From assembly GCA_022829145.1 (NCBI GenBank), contig CM040746.1, positions 15,377,790-15,441,789 on the forward strand: a DNA stretch of 64,000 nucleotides, in the 5' to 3' direction. The notes under the pieces are model-generated. The model had not been told where the DNA came from, ran no database searches, and worked only from the letters and a program-made list of their open reading frames with translations. A program made the translations under genes and the position numbers. Positions 38,193 to 64,000 of the stretch are shown here, in pieces. The DNA is from Albula goreensis (taxonomy: Eukaryota > Chordata > Actinopteri > Albuliformes > Albulidae). How positions within the stretch are numbered: the first letter of the stretch is position 1; every line of letters starts with the position of its first letter.

Positions 38193-39539
38193 ATGATGGC
38201 CATGAACAGCAAACAACATTTCTCAATGCACCCCGCGCTACAGGAACCCAAATATTCCAGCCTGCACACAAGTTCGGAATCAATGCGCAGAGTTTGTCTT
38301 CCAGCCCCACAGGTATGTAAGTCTGCATAATGACTTCTTTAAGGAACATTTCTGACAGGCATTAGCTTAATGTTTTTTTAATGTTGGCGAAACAATCAAA
38401 TTGCACGGTTCCTCTCTCACTCACTCTCTTACCCTCCCTCTCTCTCTCTCCGTCTCACCCCCCTTTCCCCATTTCTTTCTCTCTCACCCTGTCTCTCCCT
38501 GATACACATGCCTATTCAAGCAGAGCCCCTGCTTTCATATTAATTTTTATGACCTGTGCTTTGAGGAGGATTCTCTCTGTGCTGGAAATGTTTTTAATCC
38601 TGGGTTGACAGAATTCCCCACTGACTCCAATATGCGCATTCCTGCTTACAGCTCCAGGGCAATATATTCGGAGGCTTTGATGAAAGCCTGCTGGCCCGCG
38701 CGGAAGCTCTCGCGGCTGTTGACATCGTCTCCCACGGCAAGACCCATCCCTTCAAGCCAGAAGTGACCTACCATACCATGAGTAGTGTTCCCTGTACATC
38801 ATCCACCTCTACAGTGCCCATCTCTCACCCGTCTACGCTGACATCACACCACCAAGTCCATCAAACTTTGGAGGGAGACCTACTGGACCACATTTCCTCC
38901 AGTTTAACGGTGAGTGGGATGGGGGCACCGGATCCGTCCGTGATGTCGGCTCAAGTACACCAGCATCATCTTCAAACTATGGGCCACCTGCACCAAGCCA
39001 TGGGCATGGGTCATCCGCATTCACTGTCCACGCACAATGGAATGACCTGTATCAACGATGTGGAATCTGACCCTCGAGAGCTTGAAGCCTTTGCTGAACG
39101 GTTTAAACAAAGGAGAATCAAGCTTGGAGTTACTCAGGCAGACGTTGGATCTGCCCTCGCCAACCTGAAGATACCTGGCGTTGGCTCTCTAAGCCAGAGC
39201 ACCATCTGTAGGTTCGAGTCCCTGACTCTGTCTCACAATAACATGATTGCTCTCAAACCCGTCCTTCAAGCATGGCTGGAAGAAGCAGAGGCGGCATATC
39301 GTGAGAAAAACAGCAAGCCAGACCTTTTTAATGGGAACGAAAGGAAGCGAAAGCGTACCTCCATAGCGGCACCTGAGAAACGCTCTTTGGAGGCATACTT
39401 TGCAATCCAGCCACGTCCGTCCTCAGAGAAAATCGCCGCAATCGCAGAAAAGCTGGACCTCAAAAAGAATGTGGTCCGTGTTTGGTTTTGTAATCAAAGA
39501 CAAAAACAGAAGCGGATGAAATATTCGGCTTCACATTAA
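38193..39539 (+). CDS. pou4f3: POU4F3 (BRN3C) POU-homeodomain transcription factor, complete
   Basis: Two exons, 38193-38312 and 38652-39539, give 335 residues, close to the mammalian length. The start MMAMNSKQHFSMHP is diagnostic for POU4F3 (the second in-frame ATG at 38196 gives the same protein minus one Met). The POU-IV box (RAEALAAVDIVSHG, residues 56-69), a POU-specific domain (about 179-256) and a homeodomain (about 274-333) with recognition helix VVRVWFCNQRQKQKR follow; the protein ends MKYSASH. POU4F3 maintains hair cells of the inner ear and, in fish, the lateral line. The His-rich repeat HQHHLQTMGHLHQ lies in the transactivation region. The single short intron (339 bp) after codon 40 is the class IV arrangement. 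Confidence 0.97.
38313..38651 (+). other. pou4f3: pou4f3 intron with CT-rich tract
   Basis: GTATGT donor and TGCTTACAG acceptor. A pyrimidine-rich run of CTCTC and CCCT words spans about 38410-38500 and is interrupted by few purines. Confidence 0.85.
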
Positions 39540-40387
39540 CTGAAACAGTGACAAGACTGTGTGCAAGGTGCAAGTCTATAGCAGGGATCTATACATGTCT
39601 TCAAAGCTTCACCATATAAACAATTTACTGGTTATTATTGAGCATTTTTTTCCATTGTTTGCTTCAAGTTCCTCGTTTAACGTCACTTGTTGAAATGTCG
39701 CATAACTATAAAATATGTATCATCCACCAAGGTAAACTGCCTGTCACTTGACAAAGTTTGTTGCTTCGATGTATTATTGTACGCAGTTTCCGTTTTTGGA
39801 GTACACCGCCTCTGCTGTATCACCTGCGGAGGATTGATGCGAATTACTATGAACAAGTCAAAAATAGTCTGGCAGTATTGTACAATTGAACCTCAGAGCT
39901 TTCGTAAAGTCAGAACCTAAATAATTTTCGTATCACTAACTGTACTTAAATATGTGTTTGTGATAAATAAGGCATGTTGCATTTCTATCGCACTGAACTC
40001 TATTAGCCTATTACAGGTATATCTTCACCAATGAGAGGCAGTTCTGATTATGAAGAATAACTTGCGATTCAGTCCAATGGTTTAAGCAATTGTACGCGTT
40101 TATTCATTCAATGTCAGATTACTAATATTACTAATAATAATAATGTCAGATTAGAAAATAATAATATTTCTTCTTTTCACTTCAATACACGATTAGCTAC
40201 ATGCAAATAAGTTTATTTAAATCACGGTTATTCACGTTTGATACAACTACTTAATGTTTTTCGTTAGTAGCATGTGATTTGTATGCACATCATTAGAATA
40301 TGAGCACTAACAAAAATATCTTTAAAAAAAAAGAAATTATGAAGGGAACACCTATTCACATTTATTATCTGAGGGAGAGCCTACTAC

Positions 40388-40388
<1 letters not shown>

Positions 40389-40434
<46 letters not shown>

Positions 40435-40444
40435 TGTGTGTGTG
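40389..40444. repeat. (GT)n microsatellite
   Basis: About 56 bp of TG units with one TTTG interruption near 40431. Confidence 0.95.
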
Positions 40445-41640
40445 CAAATTGCTTTTAACCACAGTAATAGCTACTGTTACTAAATAAGTTAATTTTGCAC
40501 TTTTAAAATTTAACGTGAATGAAATGTGTGAAATGAAATGTGTGATCGTTTGAATGCTATTGAATAAATTATGATTTTTAAAGCTAAAAGAGAATTCGCT
40601 CATATAATATTGTAGCATAAATGTCTTTGAAAAGTCAGCAATCATCGATATCAAGATGAAGTTTTGGTAATATCACAAACTCATTCATTATATATAGATG
40701 CGAGTTCATCTCTGTTGCTCTAAGGATTGCTTATTGTGAAAATCAACTTCAGCAGCGCCTTTGACCGGGAAAAGATATACTTTGTTACAGCCTGTGCATA
40801 AATCATGCTGGGTGAAACCGAGAAGCGCCAAAACCATTGTAATGCTGTGAGCAAACTTGGGGTATTTTATTTATGAATCCCTGAAGCGCCATCACGATTA
40901 AAAATTAAAGTAAAACGAAGTATTTTTTGAATATTTTACTGAGGAGTTTCAATGACTGGCAATCCAGACCACTTCAAAATCTGAAAAAGACGGAGTCATG
41001 CTCCTTAACCCTCTCATCTGGCGGCTCGTACCTTTGGTTTGCTATTCATTTAATAGTCTTTTTTTAGTCAGCTTCAACGGTTTTTCTAATCAAACTTTGA
41101 ATAATGAATGACTTTATTCTATCACATTATCCTGGTTTTGAAAATTTTAAATAAAGCTGATACAATATTCATGGTGTAAAGCAGTATAAAACGAGTCCGA
41201 CAACCGTTCAGACAGTGTAAGAGACCACAAAAGTCCACGGATTTCAGCAGATGAAAAGCGGACATGTAATCCCAGGTAAGATAACAATAATGCAGCCTCG
41301 CTTTATGCATTGTGATCTATATAGAAGAGAATACAGTTTTTACAATTATTGGTACATCCTGTTGCATCGTTTATGACGTTTTTGCTGGTTTTACATCCTT
41401 CAGGATGATCTTTCGAATTCAAAAGACTAGCCTATAAAATGCAGAGAGGAATGGGATGTAATTCATCAACAGACGTACGTAATTTTAAACTAATTTAAAC
41501 TTCATTGTGCGCTAATATCAGTTTTTTTGTGTTTTGCATTTTCACCTCTGAAAACGGTCATCTTGGTCCGTTGGAACTATCTTGCTTTAATTTTTCGAAG
41601 AGATATTAGTTCGAAGAATTTTTGAACATTATATGAAGGA

Positions 41641-41748
41641 ATAATGATAATAATAATAATAATAATAGTAGTAATAATAATACTGTTGTTATTGTTGTTG
41701 TTCTTCTTGTTCTCCTTCTTCTTCTTCTTCTTATTATTATTATTATTA
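41641..41748. repeat. Composite trinucleotide tract with self-complementary ends
   Basis: AAT units, then GTT, CTT and finally ATT units. The first and last blocks are reverse complements and could pair over the middle. Confidence 0.9.
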
Positions 41749-41864
41749 AGAAACACAACCTGAACAGGGGCAGCACAGTCTGTCACCGTCCAAGATAGGT
41801 GTTTATCAAGAGATTCAAATATACTTCTGTATAAAATTTAAGGTGTTTAACGCAGGTCACCGGT

Positions 41865-41886
41865 AAAAAAAAAAAAAAAAAAAAAA
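41865..41886. repeat. Poly-A run (22 nt)
   Basis: Unbroken A after cggt. No SINE or LINE body is evident immediately upstream, so its origin is unclear. Confidence 0.9.
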
Positions 41887-44800
41887 GCTCAGAGTGTTTC
41901 AAAATGTTTTATTTTTTTTATTCCGGTAAATCAGACCATCCCCATTCAACTCTATATACCAAAGTATTTCAAATAAACCTGTGGAGCACTTGGATATCAA
42001 TTTGCATAATTGCATTTTCAATTTCTTGTCCTATTGTTTACCAAATATGTGGTTTTAATTATCCTAATTATGAAAAATCACGAACATAAACAAACTTGTA
42101 TGCAGTACTTGGTATCCTTTTACTTCCGTCTGAACTTAACATCATTCTCGCAGGAAGACCCGAAGGCACTTTGAGGTTCAGCAGCGTTTAACTTTTGCCC
42201 TCCCTTTATAAAAATGTGGAAGCCCAACTTCAGTTTGAAAATTGTGCATACAGTCTGATTCACACTACCAGCAAGTGCTTTGTCTTATTTTTGATTGCCA
42301 ATTTTGGTGACCACAGGCTACTTTTCCCCATTATTTAGCCTGTATAATTTGTGTCGAAATTACCAAAATGTCAGGGATAATTTAACATTACATCAAATTT
42401 TTTGTGGTGATTCGACCAAATGGCTTTTGTATGTATGAAAGCACCTGACACCAAATAAAATTCTGTCTAGCGGGACTGCACAGGAAAATATTTCATTATT
42501 TTGAACCTATTTCGACCTTTTGAAATCTGCAGTTTTTTCCATTATACTGTTCTTATAGTCATTCATTAGGTACAAATTAAGGTGTTAAAACGAAATTTTA
42601 ATCACTTGGGCAACAGAGCAAGTGTTTTGTATTGATAAACAAGATTAACTATAACTTCACACATGGGGACCAATGTCTCGTGCCTTTCTCTGGGTAGACT
42701 TCAAAAAGATATAGACTATCATTTGGACCTGAAAATATTGTGGAGATACTGTCAGAAATTCACAATATAAATACATTTACCTGAACATGTCTTAATGATC
42801 TATACTGGCACTTTATTGAACACAGATTAAATATTTACTTCTCCACTGTTGAACATGAAGAGGATAGTACTACTTTTATTTTGGTTGACTCAATGGGGAT
42901 ATTCAATCTATCTTTGTGCTTAACCTCGTGTTATTTAAATGAATGTACATCATCGTAACTTCATAACAGTCTCTTGTCATAAATGTTTCATACATTGGAA
43001 GAAAGTTGAAAATCATATTATTGGCTTTTATTTGTAACTCAAAGTTATGGTCAAAGTCCAACAGTAAACTTACCCTACAATGTTCCTACTGTAAAAGTAT
43101 CAAAAATGACTAAATGTCAAACATTTAAAATTATTATACTCTCCCTGACTATGAGTCTCCCTGAAGAAATGTAGTTTTCACTTGAACAGTTCCACTTGCT
43201 GAATGTCACATTGATTGACTCCTTATTTTACACCATTTCATCCCCTGTGAAAATGTTTCCCTATGAGACTAAAATAGATTGAAAAATGAATTTATGGTAA
43301 CAGTAAATCATTTTTAGCCAAAATGTGACTTCACAGAGATGCCAGGACAAAAAGAATAAGGCATAAATATTTGATGCCATAAACACATGGGGGTGGAAAT
43401 GGATAGGAGCTTACAGAGCATCATAGCAGTATTAAACTGTATGATGTCGCTCAGTGGTCACATGATACACGGTGAAAGGTTTCAGCTGTCTGATCCAGGA
43501 CATTTTCATCAAGCTATACCTGTTGCTAGTCACCCAGCATCCATCTGACTGACCGTGTTTGAAGCTCAGCACCCCACCATATCCGCATAGTGTGGATTTA
43601 CGGTTAAAAGAGCACTGCTTCCTTGAAGGTTACTGCCATGCTGTGAAGTTTGAAAGAGGCTGTTATTTTAAATGATCTAGTTAGTTAAAACATGGGCTGT
43701 CTTTGAGTTTTCTTGTAACAGAGGTGTCATCCCAATGAAGCCAAAAGGAGGGAAAAAGTTCTCAATTTGATGCCATACTGCTAACCTGTGTGGGTAATTT
43801 GCACAATCGCCATTATTGTTGTGATTCCATGGTAACTTCATCAAATTTATTAGTGAAAATCAAATTCTGACTGTTACCTGTGAATGCTTGCAGATTCCTA
43901 TCAACTGTCATTTCAACATTATTTAGATGACAGCAACAAACACTCTTCATGGGCTATTCTCACCAACAAATACACTTTCTTAATAGCATGTAAAAGGAAA
44001 GGAATATTGCAGGTGGTTCTGATCCATTGTGGGAATGGTGCACCTATGTCAAAGGGTAAATTTATCAGAGTGGAGTGAAAATGATGACAGGACGTGTCAA
44101 CGCGGTAGCGGTATATGGGTGCAATTGTCTTGGGGCAGGAGGGCAGGGGTGGGGGAGAGACTCTGAATTATTGATAGCTGGAATGCCCCATGTATGGGAT
44201 GCCATAACATACTTGTTATGAGGTAAATTGAGATGAAGCCTGGTGCAGCAGAGGGGCATGTGGGAAGTGAGGGCTGTTCTATTATTCATTCCTGCTCAGA
44301 GGTATTAGTTTTTCACATGCAATCATTGGGCTCCAAGCCAAAACACTGTATGTTTCCTCCTTTATTGCTCAAGGCTATTGTTCTATGATACTCTCGCTTA
44401 TAATCATTATATGAAATTGCCATCTGGCTTAGAGGCTTTGAAAAATCCATTTGAGAAATAGAGCTCAAACAAGTGCTAGTTGGCAAAGTAGCTTGGATAT
44501 AACATGCAAAACTTACTCACAAAGATAACAAATACCTGTAAAAACACCCATGGGATACACATTTACTAGAGTTAACATCAGATGCACTGCAGCATACAGA
44601 AATACTTAGCTCAGAATCTTTTCTTAATAAGCTTTTCTAAAGCAGTGGGCTTAGCCGATGACCTTCTTACACAAATAAATGAATAAGTAATGCGGTGTTG
44701 GGACTTATTTTGTTTCAAAGGCGAAGGAGAGGAAAGTTTGCTCAAAATGTTATGGAGCAGAAAAAGCGCTTGACAGAATGAGGATGAGAGCTCTTTCATT

Positions 44801-46480
44801 TCTACAAACTGTGTTCCGGACGGCAAGTTGCGAGCGGAGAGCAGTCTTTCTCCCTCTGTCTCCAGCAGGATTCACGTTCAGGCGCTGGGAGTCACGGTGA
44901 CGTGATGGAGGGAGCGGCAGAACCAAGACTCGGCACCCTCAATTATTCATAAAATGCCAGCAGCAACAAACCAGATTGTGACCAATATGGAGGCAGTCAG
45001 CTACCTCTCTGTGTTTTATTAGTCGTGTCCTATTATCATCACAGGGGCAGTCATCGCAGACTTCACCTTAAGTTCCCTGCTAGCATGCTAGGAAACCACA
45101 CGAGATCTACAATTACCATGAGACACACAGCTTTAGAGTTCAAAGGTGTGCTTTTCTTTCCGAGGAGGCAGTGGACAGTCTTTCCCTCTAAGGAGAAGGT
45201 AAAAGGTGTATTTTAGGTCTCAAGCAAACACACATATGCACAGACACACTTACCTATTCTCTCACATGCCGAAGCCTAAAGGACTTGCATTGAACTTGCC
45301 TAATTCATTTCAAATAGTCTGAATATGCCATTAAATTATACATACACAATATTACAGCTTGTATTATTGTATAGGCGAGACTGGGGATGATTGTTACAAT
45401 TTTTACTTTTGCATCCATTACTCCATCCTTATTTGTGCTTGACCTTGCAAAATTTGATACAAAAAACCCACATCTATATACTTCAATATGAAATTATCCA
45501 CATACCTCCAATGCTAAAAACATTTTTTTTGCTGCAAAAAACATTATTCAGGAACATACCTTATAATCCTAAAATGTAGACAGGCTGTGTTGGTGTGCAC
45601 TCACACGTATGCATGTGCCTCCTTGTACTACACTCTCTTTTTCCTATCATGTGCCTTATCATTTGCTTACCTCATGAGGAGACAATCCATCGTTACAGAT
45701 CAGTTACCTTCATTAGCAAGCCTCTCCTCCTGGTCATCAGTAAACACCCTATTGGCACTGCAGTGTCCTGCTCTGAGCAACTCACTGGCCCCTTCCTCCT
45801 ACAGCTTCTGTAATGTTTTATAGTATCTGCAAAGAGTTACATGACAAATATCATAACTTTTTGTCACAGATTGCACAGATCCACCCTGTACAACCTCAGT
45901 TGAGGCCTTTCAGAGAATATCTGCACCACTCCCCTGTCAGGTTTTCCCTTCCATTGTTTATCATGCTGAAAAATACAAGAAAAAAACAAGAACCATCCTG
46001 AATCATAATTAGAAATGAAACTTTTGAAAATCCTGTTACAACTATCCTTGAACCTGTAATCCATGTTATAACAGTGTGTTGTAGCATGAAGACTTGAAAT
46101 TCCTTTTTCATGAAATGCATTGCAAATAAAACAATGAATTAAAATGTCTACCTTATTGCTAAACTTGTTTTGAAGAATAATTGATTTATATTGTATATAC
46201 AATGTATTTTTCCCATCGTTCACCCCAGTTTCATATGCTCAGTCATAACTGCTGTCTGTCCAATTCTTACAGCATCATCAGTTCTGTAGGCTGCATATTG
46301 CATATACACAAGGATTCATCTGTGTGACTATGGTCCCAATATACTGGTCACTGTACAGTTAAGGACGGAACATGGAACTTCCCGTCAGGGTGAGACACGT
46401 CTCCGGAGCAGTGTGATGCATTTGTAACCACAGAACATTAGGCATGATGAGTTTCCAATGGTTACCCTTACAGAACACTG

Positions 46481-46500
46481 AGATTAGATTAGATTAGATT
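46481..46500. repeat. (AGATT)4 pentamer repeat
   Basis: Four perfect copies of agatt. Confidence 0.9.
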
Positions 46501-46845
46501 ACTTCACTGTCCTCAAGTGAAGATATTCTTACCTCAGCAGAAACATAAAGTCAGCACAATAAAATAATGCCACTGTACAGTATCATAAAACAAGTGTTAT
46601 CCACTGGCATTTTAAAGAAGCAAAACAACCAAAAAGAACATACCTGAAACACTCTAAATCTGATGTCTTCAATTCCTATACAAAAGGGCCATAAGACATA
46701 CTGCTGACAGTAGTTTCTCAGTAATTAAAAACTAGATCAAATTGTTGATTACACAGTTAATTCACCTCTGTTGGTCGAGTCTGAACCAGGTTTGCAAATT
46801 CACAAGAAAACTGTCTGGCCCACTGGATCCAGAATTTACACTGTA

Positions 46846-46892
46846 TTACATTAGATTCATTTAGCAGAAATTCTTACCCAGTGCAACCTGCA
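46846..46892 (-). mobile_element. SINE 3' tail fragment
   Basis: tcatttagcagaaattctta and the following bases are the reverse complement of the SINE tail seen at 17481-17670, diverged. No tRNA head is seen on its far side, so it is a truncated or decayed copy. Confidence 0.55.
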
Positions 46893-49800
46893 ATGCATTC
46901 ATGACCTCTTCTGCAGGCCATGGTTCATTATTGGAGCTAAAAAACGCTCTAATATCAGAATCTACATGATCATGTCTTCAAACATATGAGGACACTCTCT
47001 TCCTACTCAGAGAACAGCACTTTCTGTAGCAACAATCACTACACTTGAGACATGTCAGGGTAGACACTGGTCAAATCCTCAGAGGGTGGTTCACAGAGGT
47101 GTGATGTATCACTGCTTTTCTTGTTATTCAAGCCAACAGTATACTGTGCTTCATGGTTCAATCACTGGTATGAATTTTCACTTATTCTGTAGACCTGCCC
47201 CCACTAAGTTCATGTTACTGGTTAAAAGTATAGCTTATATCTAAAAAGTAGGTGGGTTTGTCACTCGGAACATGGCTTTTGGCAGGCCCACAGTTTAGAC
47301 ATATAAACTGAAATGATGTTTATGTTTTTACTCTTGGGCTGATGGCAACATGGGGACTGACTCATCTGAGGTCCTGACACTTAGAACAAAATAGAAGAAC
47401 AGAGCATATTTAGAGAGGCTCATATTTATCGAGAATCTTCTATTTAGTGAGAATCTTAAACTTCGATCTGAAACATTGACCTTTTGTCAGAAATCAATAG
47501 ACACTTTGACCCAAAATAATGGATTTGCTATCATATGAACAGACATTGGATTCTTTAGCTGCTTCAAAATTCTGTCTTGAAGAAACCATGATGTCTTGAA
47601 GAAATCAAGACTTAAAAAATAGACAGAGAACACTGAGCCCCAAGCAATCTCTTTACTGGCTGACCCCTGACACATGCATCCTAGTTTTGCCCGCATCAAC
47701 ACTTTTCAGCTCACATTGCAAATGAGAGCACTGCCAAGGCTCAGATGGTGCAAATACAGATGATAAGCAGCTGCAATGAGGTGCAGATAAATATTAATCT
47801 GTCTGTGCTGTCTGTTGTCCTCAGGTTTGGTTCAGATTCCATCTGTGATCTTCATAATGAACACTAAAGGCCTTCTGTCATGAAATATTTCTGATCATCA
47901 CCATCTCCATCCAGTTCCCCTGCAGAGCACAGTGATTTGTACAGCTGCATAAGGAGAATATCTATAATTTTTTTTTATAATAAATGCAAAATATCCACAG
48001 GTGAGAGCTGCACTCTCGCTGTACAGTAACAGCTAATGTAATATTATTTTTATGGATATTGTACCAATTAATTCCCTTGTGTAAATGTGAACTATTCAAC
48101 TCAAGGCATGATTACAATTGGCCCTAGCTTTTGATGTTGGATTATGATCCCAAATAAAATTAAAGAATCAAAAATCCCTTGAAATAATTTTGGGATTTAT
48201 CTAAAAGAAACAATCAATAAAACTCAAATAAATCAAACCATACTAAGATGGCTACTAATGTGAACCCACTTCTACTAAAGGTACTATATATTGCCACAGC
48301 CTGGCAATGAATCTAAACAATAAGTGTATAGTACACTTTCAAAAATTCAATCATAGTACAAAAACAGTGAATACAGATCTGAAACAAACTGTATAAAATC
48401 CCAGGCTAGTAGCATTACAGGAAAGATTCAAGAAAGGTGTGGAAGAGGTGAGAGTTCCAAAAATGAAAAGTAAAGATACAGAATAAAATGCTAGCAGTTT
48501 TTATGCTAACTGTGTTTTGTTTTGGTGAGCTATTGCCTTGGCAATGCTTTATTTCTGGTGGATTGTTTTTATGCTGCTGTGTTTGGTGCTGAGACCTGAT
48601 TCCACCAGCACACATTCAGAGAGCTGACAGATGGATGGGGATCTGAGGAAGACAGAAGACACAAGAGAAGTGATTGTCCTGTGTGGAGCTACTGCCACTG
48701 TTGAAGTCTGCTCAAGGAAGCTTTAGTTGCATTATATAACTGAACTGATTAATTTAAATCTTTGACTGGCTAAATAGTCCACACACCTGGTTTCCATGAC
48801 CTAAATTGGCTGCCTTTTGACAATAAACCACAAAAACAAGCTACCCTCCACAACTGGAGTTTGACATCTCTGCTCAATCACAGTGGTTCCCAGTCTCACT
48901 CCTGGGAATCTGTTATGAATTATGGTTTTCATTTCAAACATAACTGGAGACTCTGAATTGTAACAAGCTTCTAATTGTTCCTAATGAGACACTTTTTAAT
49001 GTCTATTGAAGTATATCCTAAGGTACGTACAGGTCAGGGAAAGTTCCAACATAAACGCACATTGTCAGCAATGCTAACTGATGAAGATAGTGTCTACAAC
49101 AAAGAACATCAATATAGTGGATTCCCATGACCCCAGCAGAGGCTGCAGTAAGACAGGGAGAAGTCTGAGTCAGTTGTCCTTGAGTTTAGCAAGCTGAATG
49201 GAGGGAATACAAATGCTATGGTTCAGCCCCTGGAAAGAGGGCAAAGGTGTGCTTACCCTGTCTTGTTGTGTGTTGACTGAAGTCAGGTAAACCTTAGGAT
49301 CCACGGCTCAGCTGGTGTACAGCATCAGCTTTCAATGAACGTATCAGGTAAACTCTCAGCAGTCTAGTCAAATTAAATCTCAGACTTCAGATTTATCATA
49401 ATCTGAAGGCATCTCTTCACTACTTTAGAACATAGCAGCAATTGTATTGGTGTTTTACAGTAAATGTCACATGAAAGTAAGAAAATAATTAATATGTGTC
49501 ACTGGTATCAAATGCAATCAAATTACAGTGGTGTACTGAAATACACTATTTTCTTCAAGATTCAAGAATCAAGTATCGTACAACAGTGCCACCTCGTGGT
49601 TGTTGGTCTCAAAATTCAAGTAATGAATTTCAGAAATTTAAATTTTCGGTTGTAAAATATCTAACACAATTTTAACTCTAGTCTGTGGAAATATTGGTGA
49701 ATTCGCAAATTGCTCTTCTGCAGATTTTACAATCACATATGAGCTAATGCACAACTAATGCGTAATCCCCAATGTTTGTTGTTACCTTCATAGGTTTTGA

Positions 49801-49982
49801 GCACTTCGGAATATTTTTACCTGATTATAGGACTCGTGTATATCTGGGATGAATTCAGAAAAATCAATGTTTATACATAAATTCAAAGTTACAACGCATT
49901 CAGATATTGACCTTGCATTGTTGATTTGCTGAAAACATCCATCAAATGACATCATATTTTGGCTGAGCCACAGCTCTATTTG

Positions 49983-50017
49983 ATTGGTTCAGCATGGATA
50001 CTCTTTCCTACAATTGG
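49983..50017 (+). promoter_or_regulatory. kif3a: Two inverted CCAAT boxes, kif3a promoter
   Basis: ATTGG at 49983-49987 and 50013-50017, about 225-260 bp upstream of the kif3a ATG, with no TATA box. This is the usual CCAAT arrangement of a broadly expressed gene. I looked for a paired RFX X-box, common at cilia genes, and found no convincing one. Confidence 0.45.
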
Positions 50018-50241
50018 CTACTCTCCACATCCGTCTGCTAACCCAGTCAGAAAGTAGGAAAAGTGTGCACATGCTCAGTTCACCGTGGGAGGAAAAATAT
50101 TGGTCTTTTTCATGGGCATCTGGGGCTCTGTCATTTGTATGTGATCTTGTAATATCACATACATTTTACGGTTTATTCTTTTTGTCAACGGATGTCCCCA
50201 TATTGTAGTGGAACAGCTGAATAATTTTTTGATTTTTAAAA

Positions 50242-64000
<13,759 letters not shown>

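Larger units (their letters stand above)
39540..50241. other. Intergenic pou4f3-kif3a with pou4f3 3' UTR, no other gene
   Basis: 10.7 kb without recognisable coding sequence. The left end is pou4f3 3' UTR; AATAAA occurs at 40563-40568 and 41150-41155. The interval holds a GT repeat (40389-40444), a composite trinucleotide tract (41641-41748), a 22-nt poly-A (41865-41886), a SINE tail (46846-46892) and an (AGATT)4 repeat (46481-46500). A GC- and CpG-richer patch at about 44806-44940 stands out against the AT-rich background. Confidence 0.55.

Noticed and set aside
45864-46223. 119-codon open frame on the minus strand between pou4f3 and kif3a
   Set aside because: Not antisense to any exon, but the translation matches no family I know, there are no splice partners, and base use is like the neighbouring non-coding DNA. 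A decayed transposon fragment cannot be excluded.

Overview
The window is a stretch of vertebrate nuclear DNA, almost certainly from a ray-finned fish. Four multi-exon, protein-coding genes lie head to tail on the + strand: the 3' part of sh3rf2, all of rbm27, all of pou4f3, and the 5' part of kif3a. The evidence is GT-AG split exons that join in frame, vertebrate-specific protein families, a tRNA-derived SINE with the tail typical of fish elements, and compact introns. There is no operon structure, no CRISPR array and no prokaryotic feature.

Layout. 1-3654 is intron or upstream sequence of sh3rf2 with no exon I could recognise. 3655-9379 holds six sh3rf2 exons (436 codons plus stop), including the third SH3 domain and a decayed fourth one. 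9380-11950 is probably its 3' UTR, and 11950-15300 is intergenic. A cluster of four inverted CCAAT boxes (15318-15369) precedes rbm27, whose 21 coding exons (15536-31023) sum to exactly 979 codons including the stop. 31024 to about 33050 is its probable 3' UTR. About 5 kb of AT-rich, repeat-bearing DNA separates it from pou4f3 (38193-39539, two exons, 335 residues). A 10.7 kb gene-free interval follows. kif3a starts with a two-codon first exon at 50242 and runs off the right edge; 12 constitutive exons plus two candidate alternative exons (72 nt and 9 nt) are visible.

Function. The genes are not a pathway. sh3rf2 is a scaffold/ubiquitin-ligase relative of POSH, rbm27 is a nuclear RNA-binding protein of RNA decay, pou4f3 is the hair-cell POU-homeodomain factor, and kif3a is a kinesin-II motor subunit for ciliary and axonal transport. 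From memory, the sh3rf2, rbm27, pou4f3 order matches the human 5q32 neighbourhood. The differences are the absence of the genes that lie between SH3RF2 and RBM27 in human, and kif3a as the next gene.

I found no new multi-gene system. The observations most worth checking are a 56-bp tandem array that grew out of the kif3a exon 6 / 5' splice-site junction, the conserved 72-nt plus 9-nt alternative cassette of kif3a, an in-frame rbm27 exon that completes a second RRM, a fourth SH3 domain in sh3rf2 that has lost its binding residues, and a GC-AG intron in rbm27.
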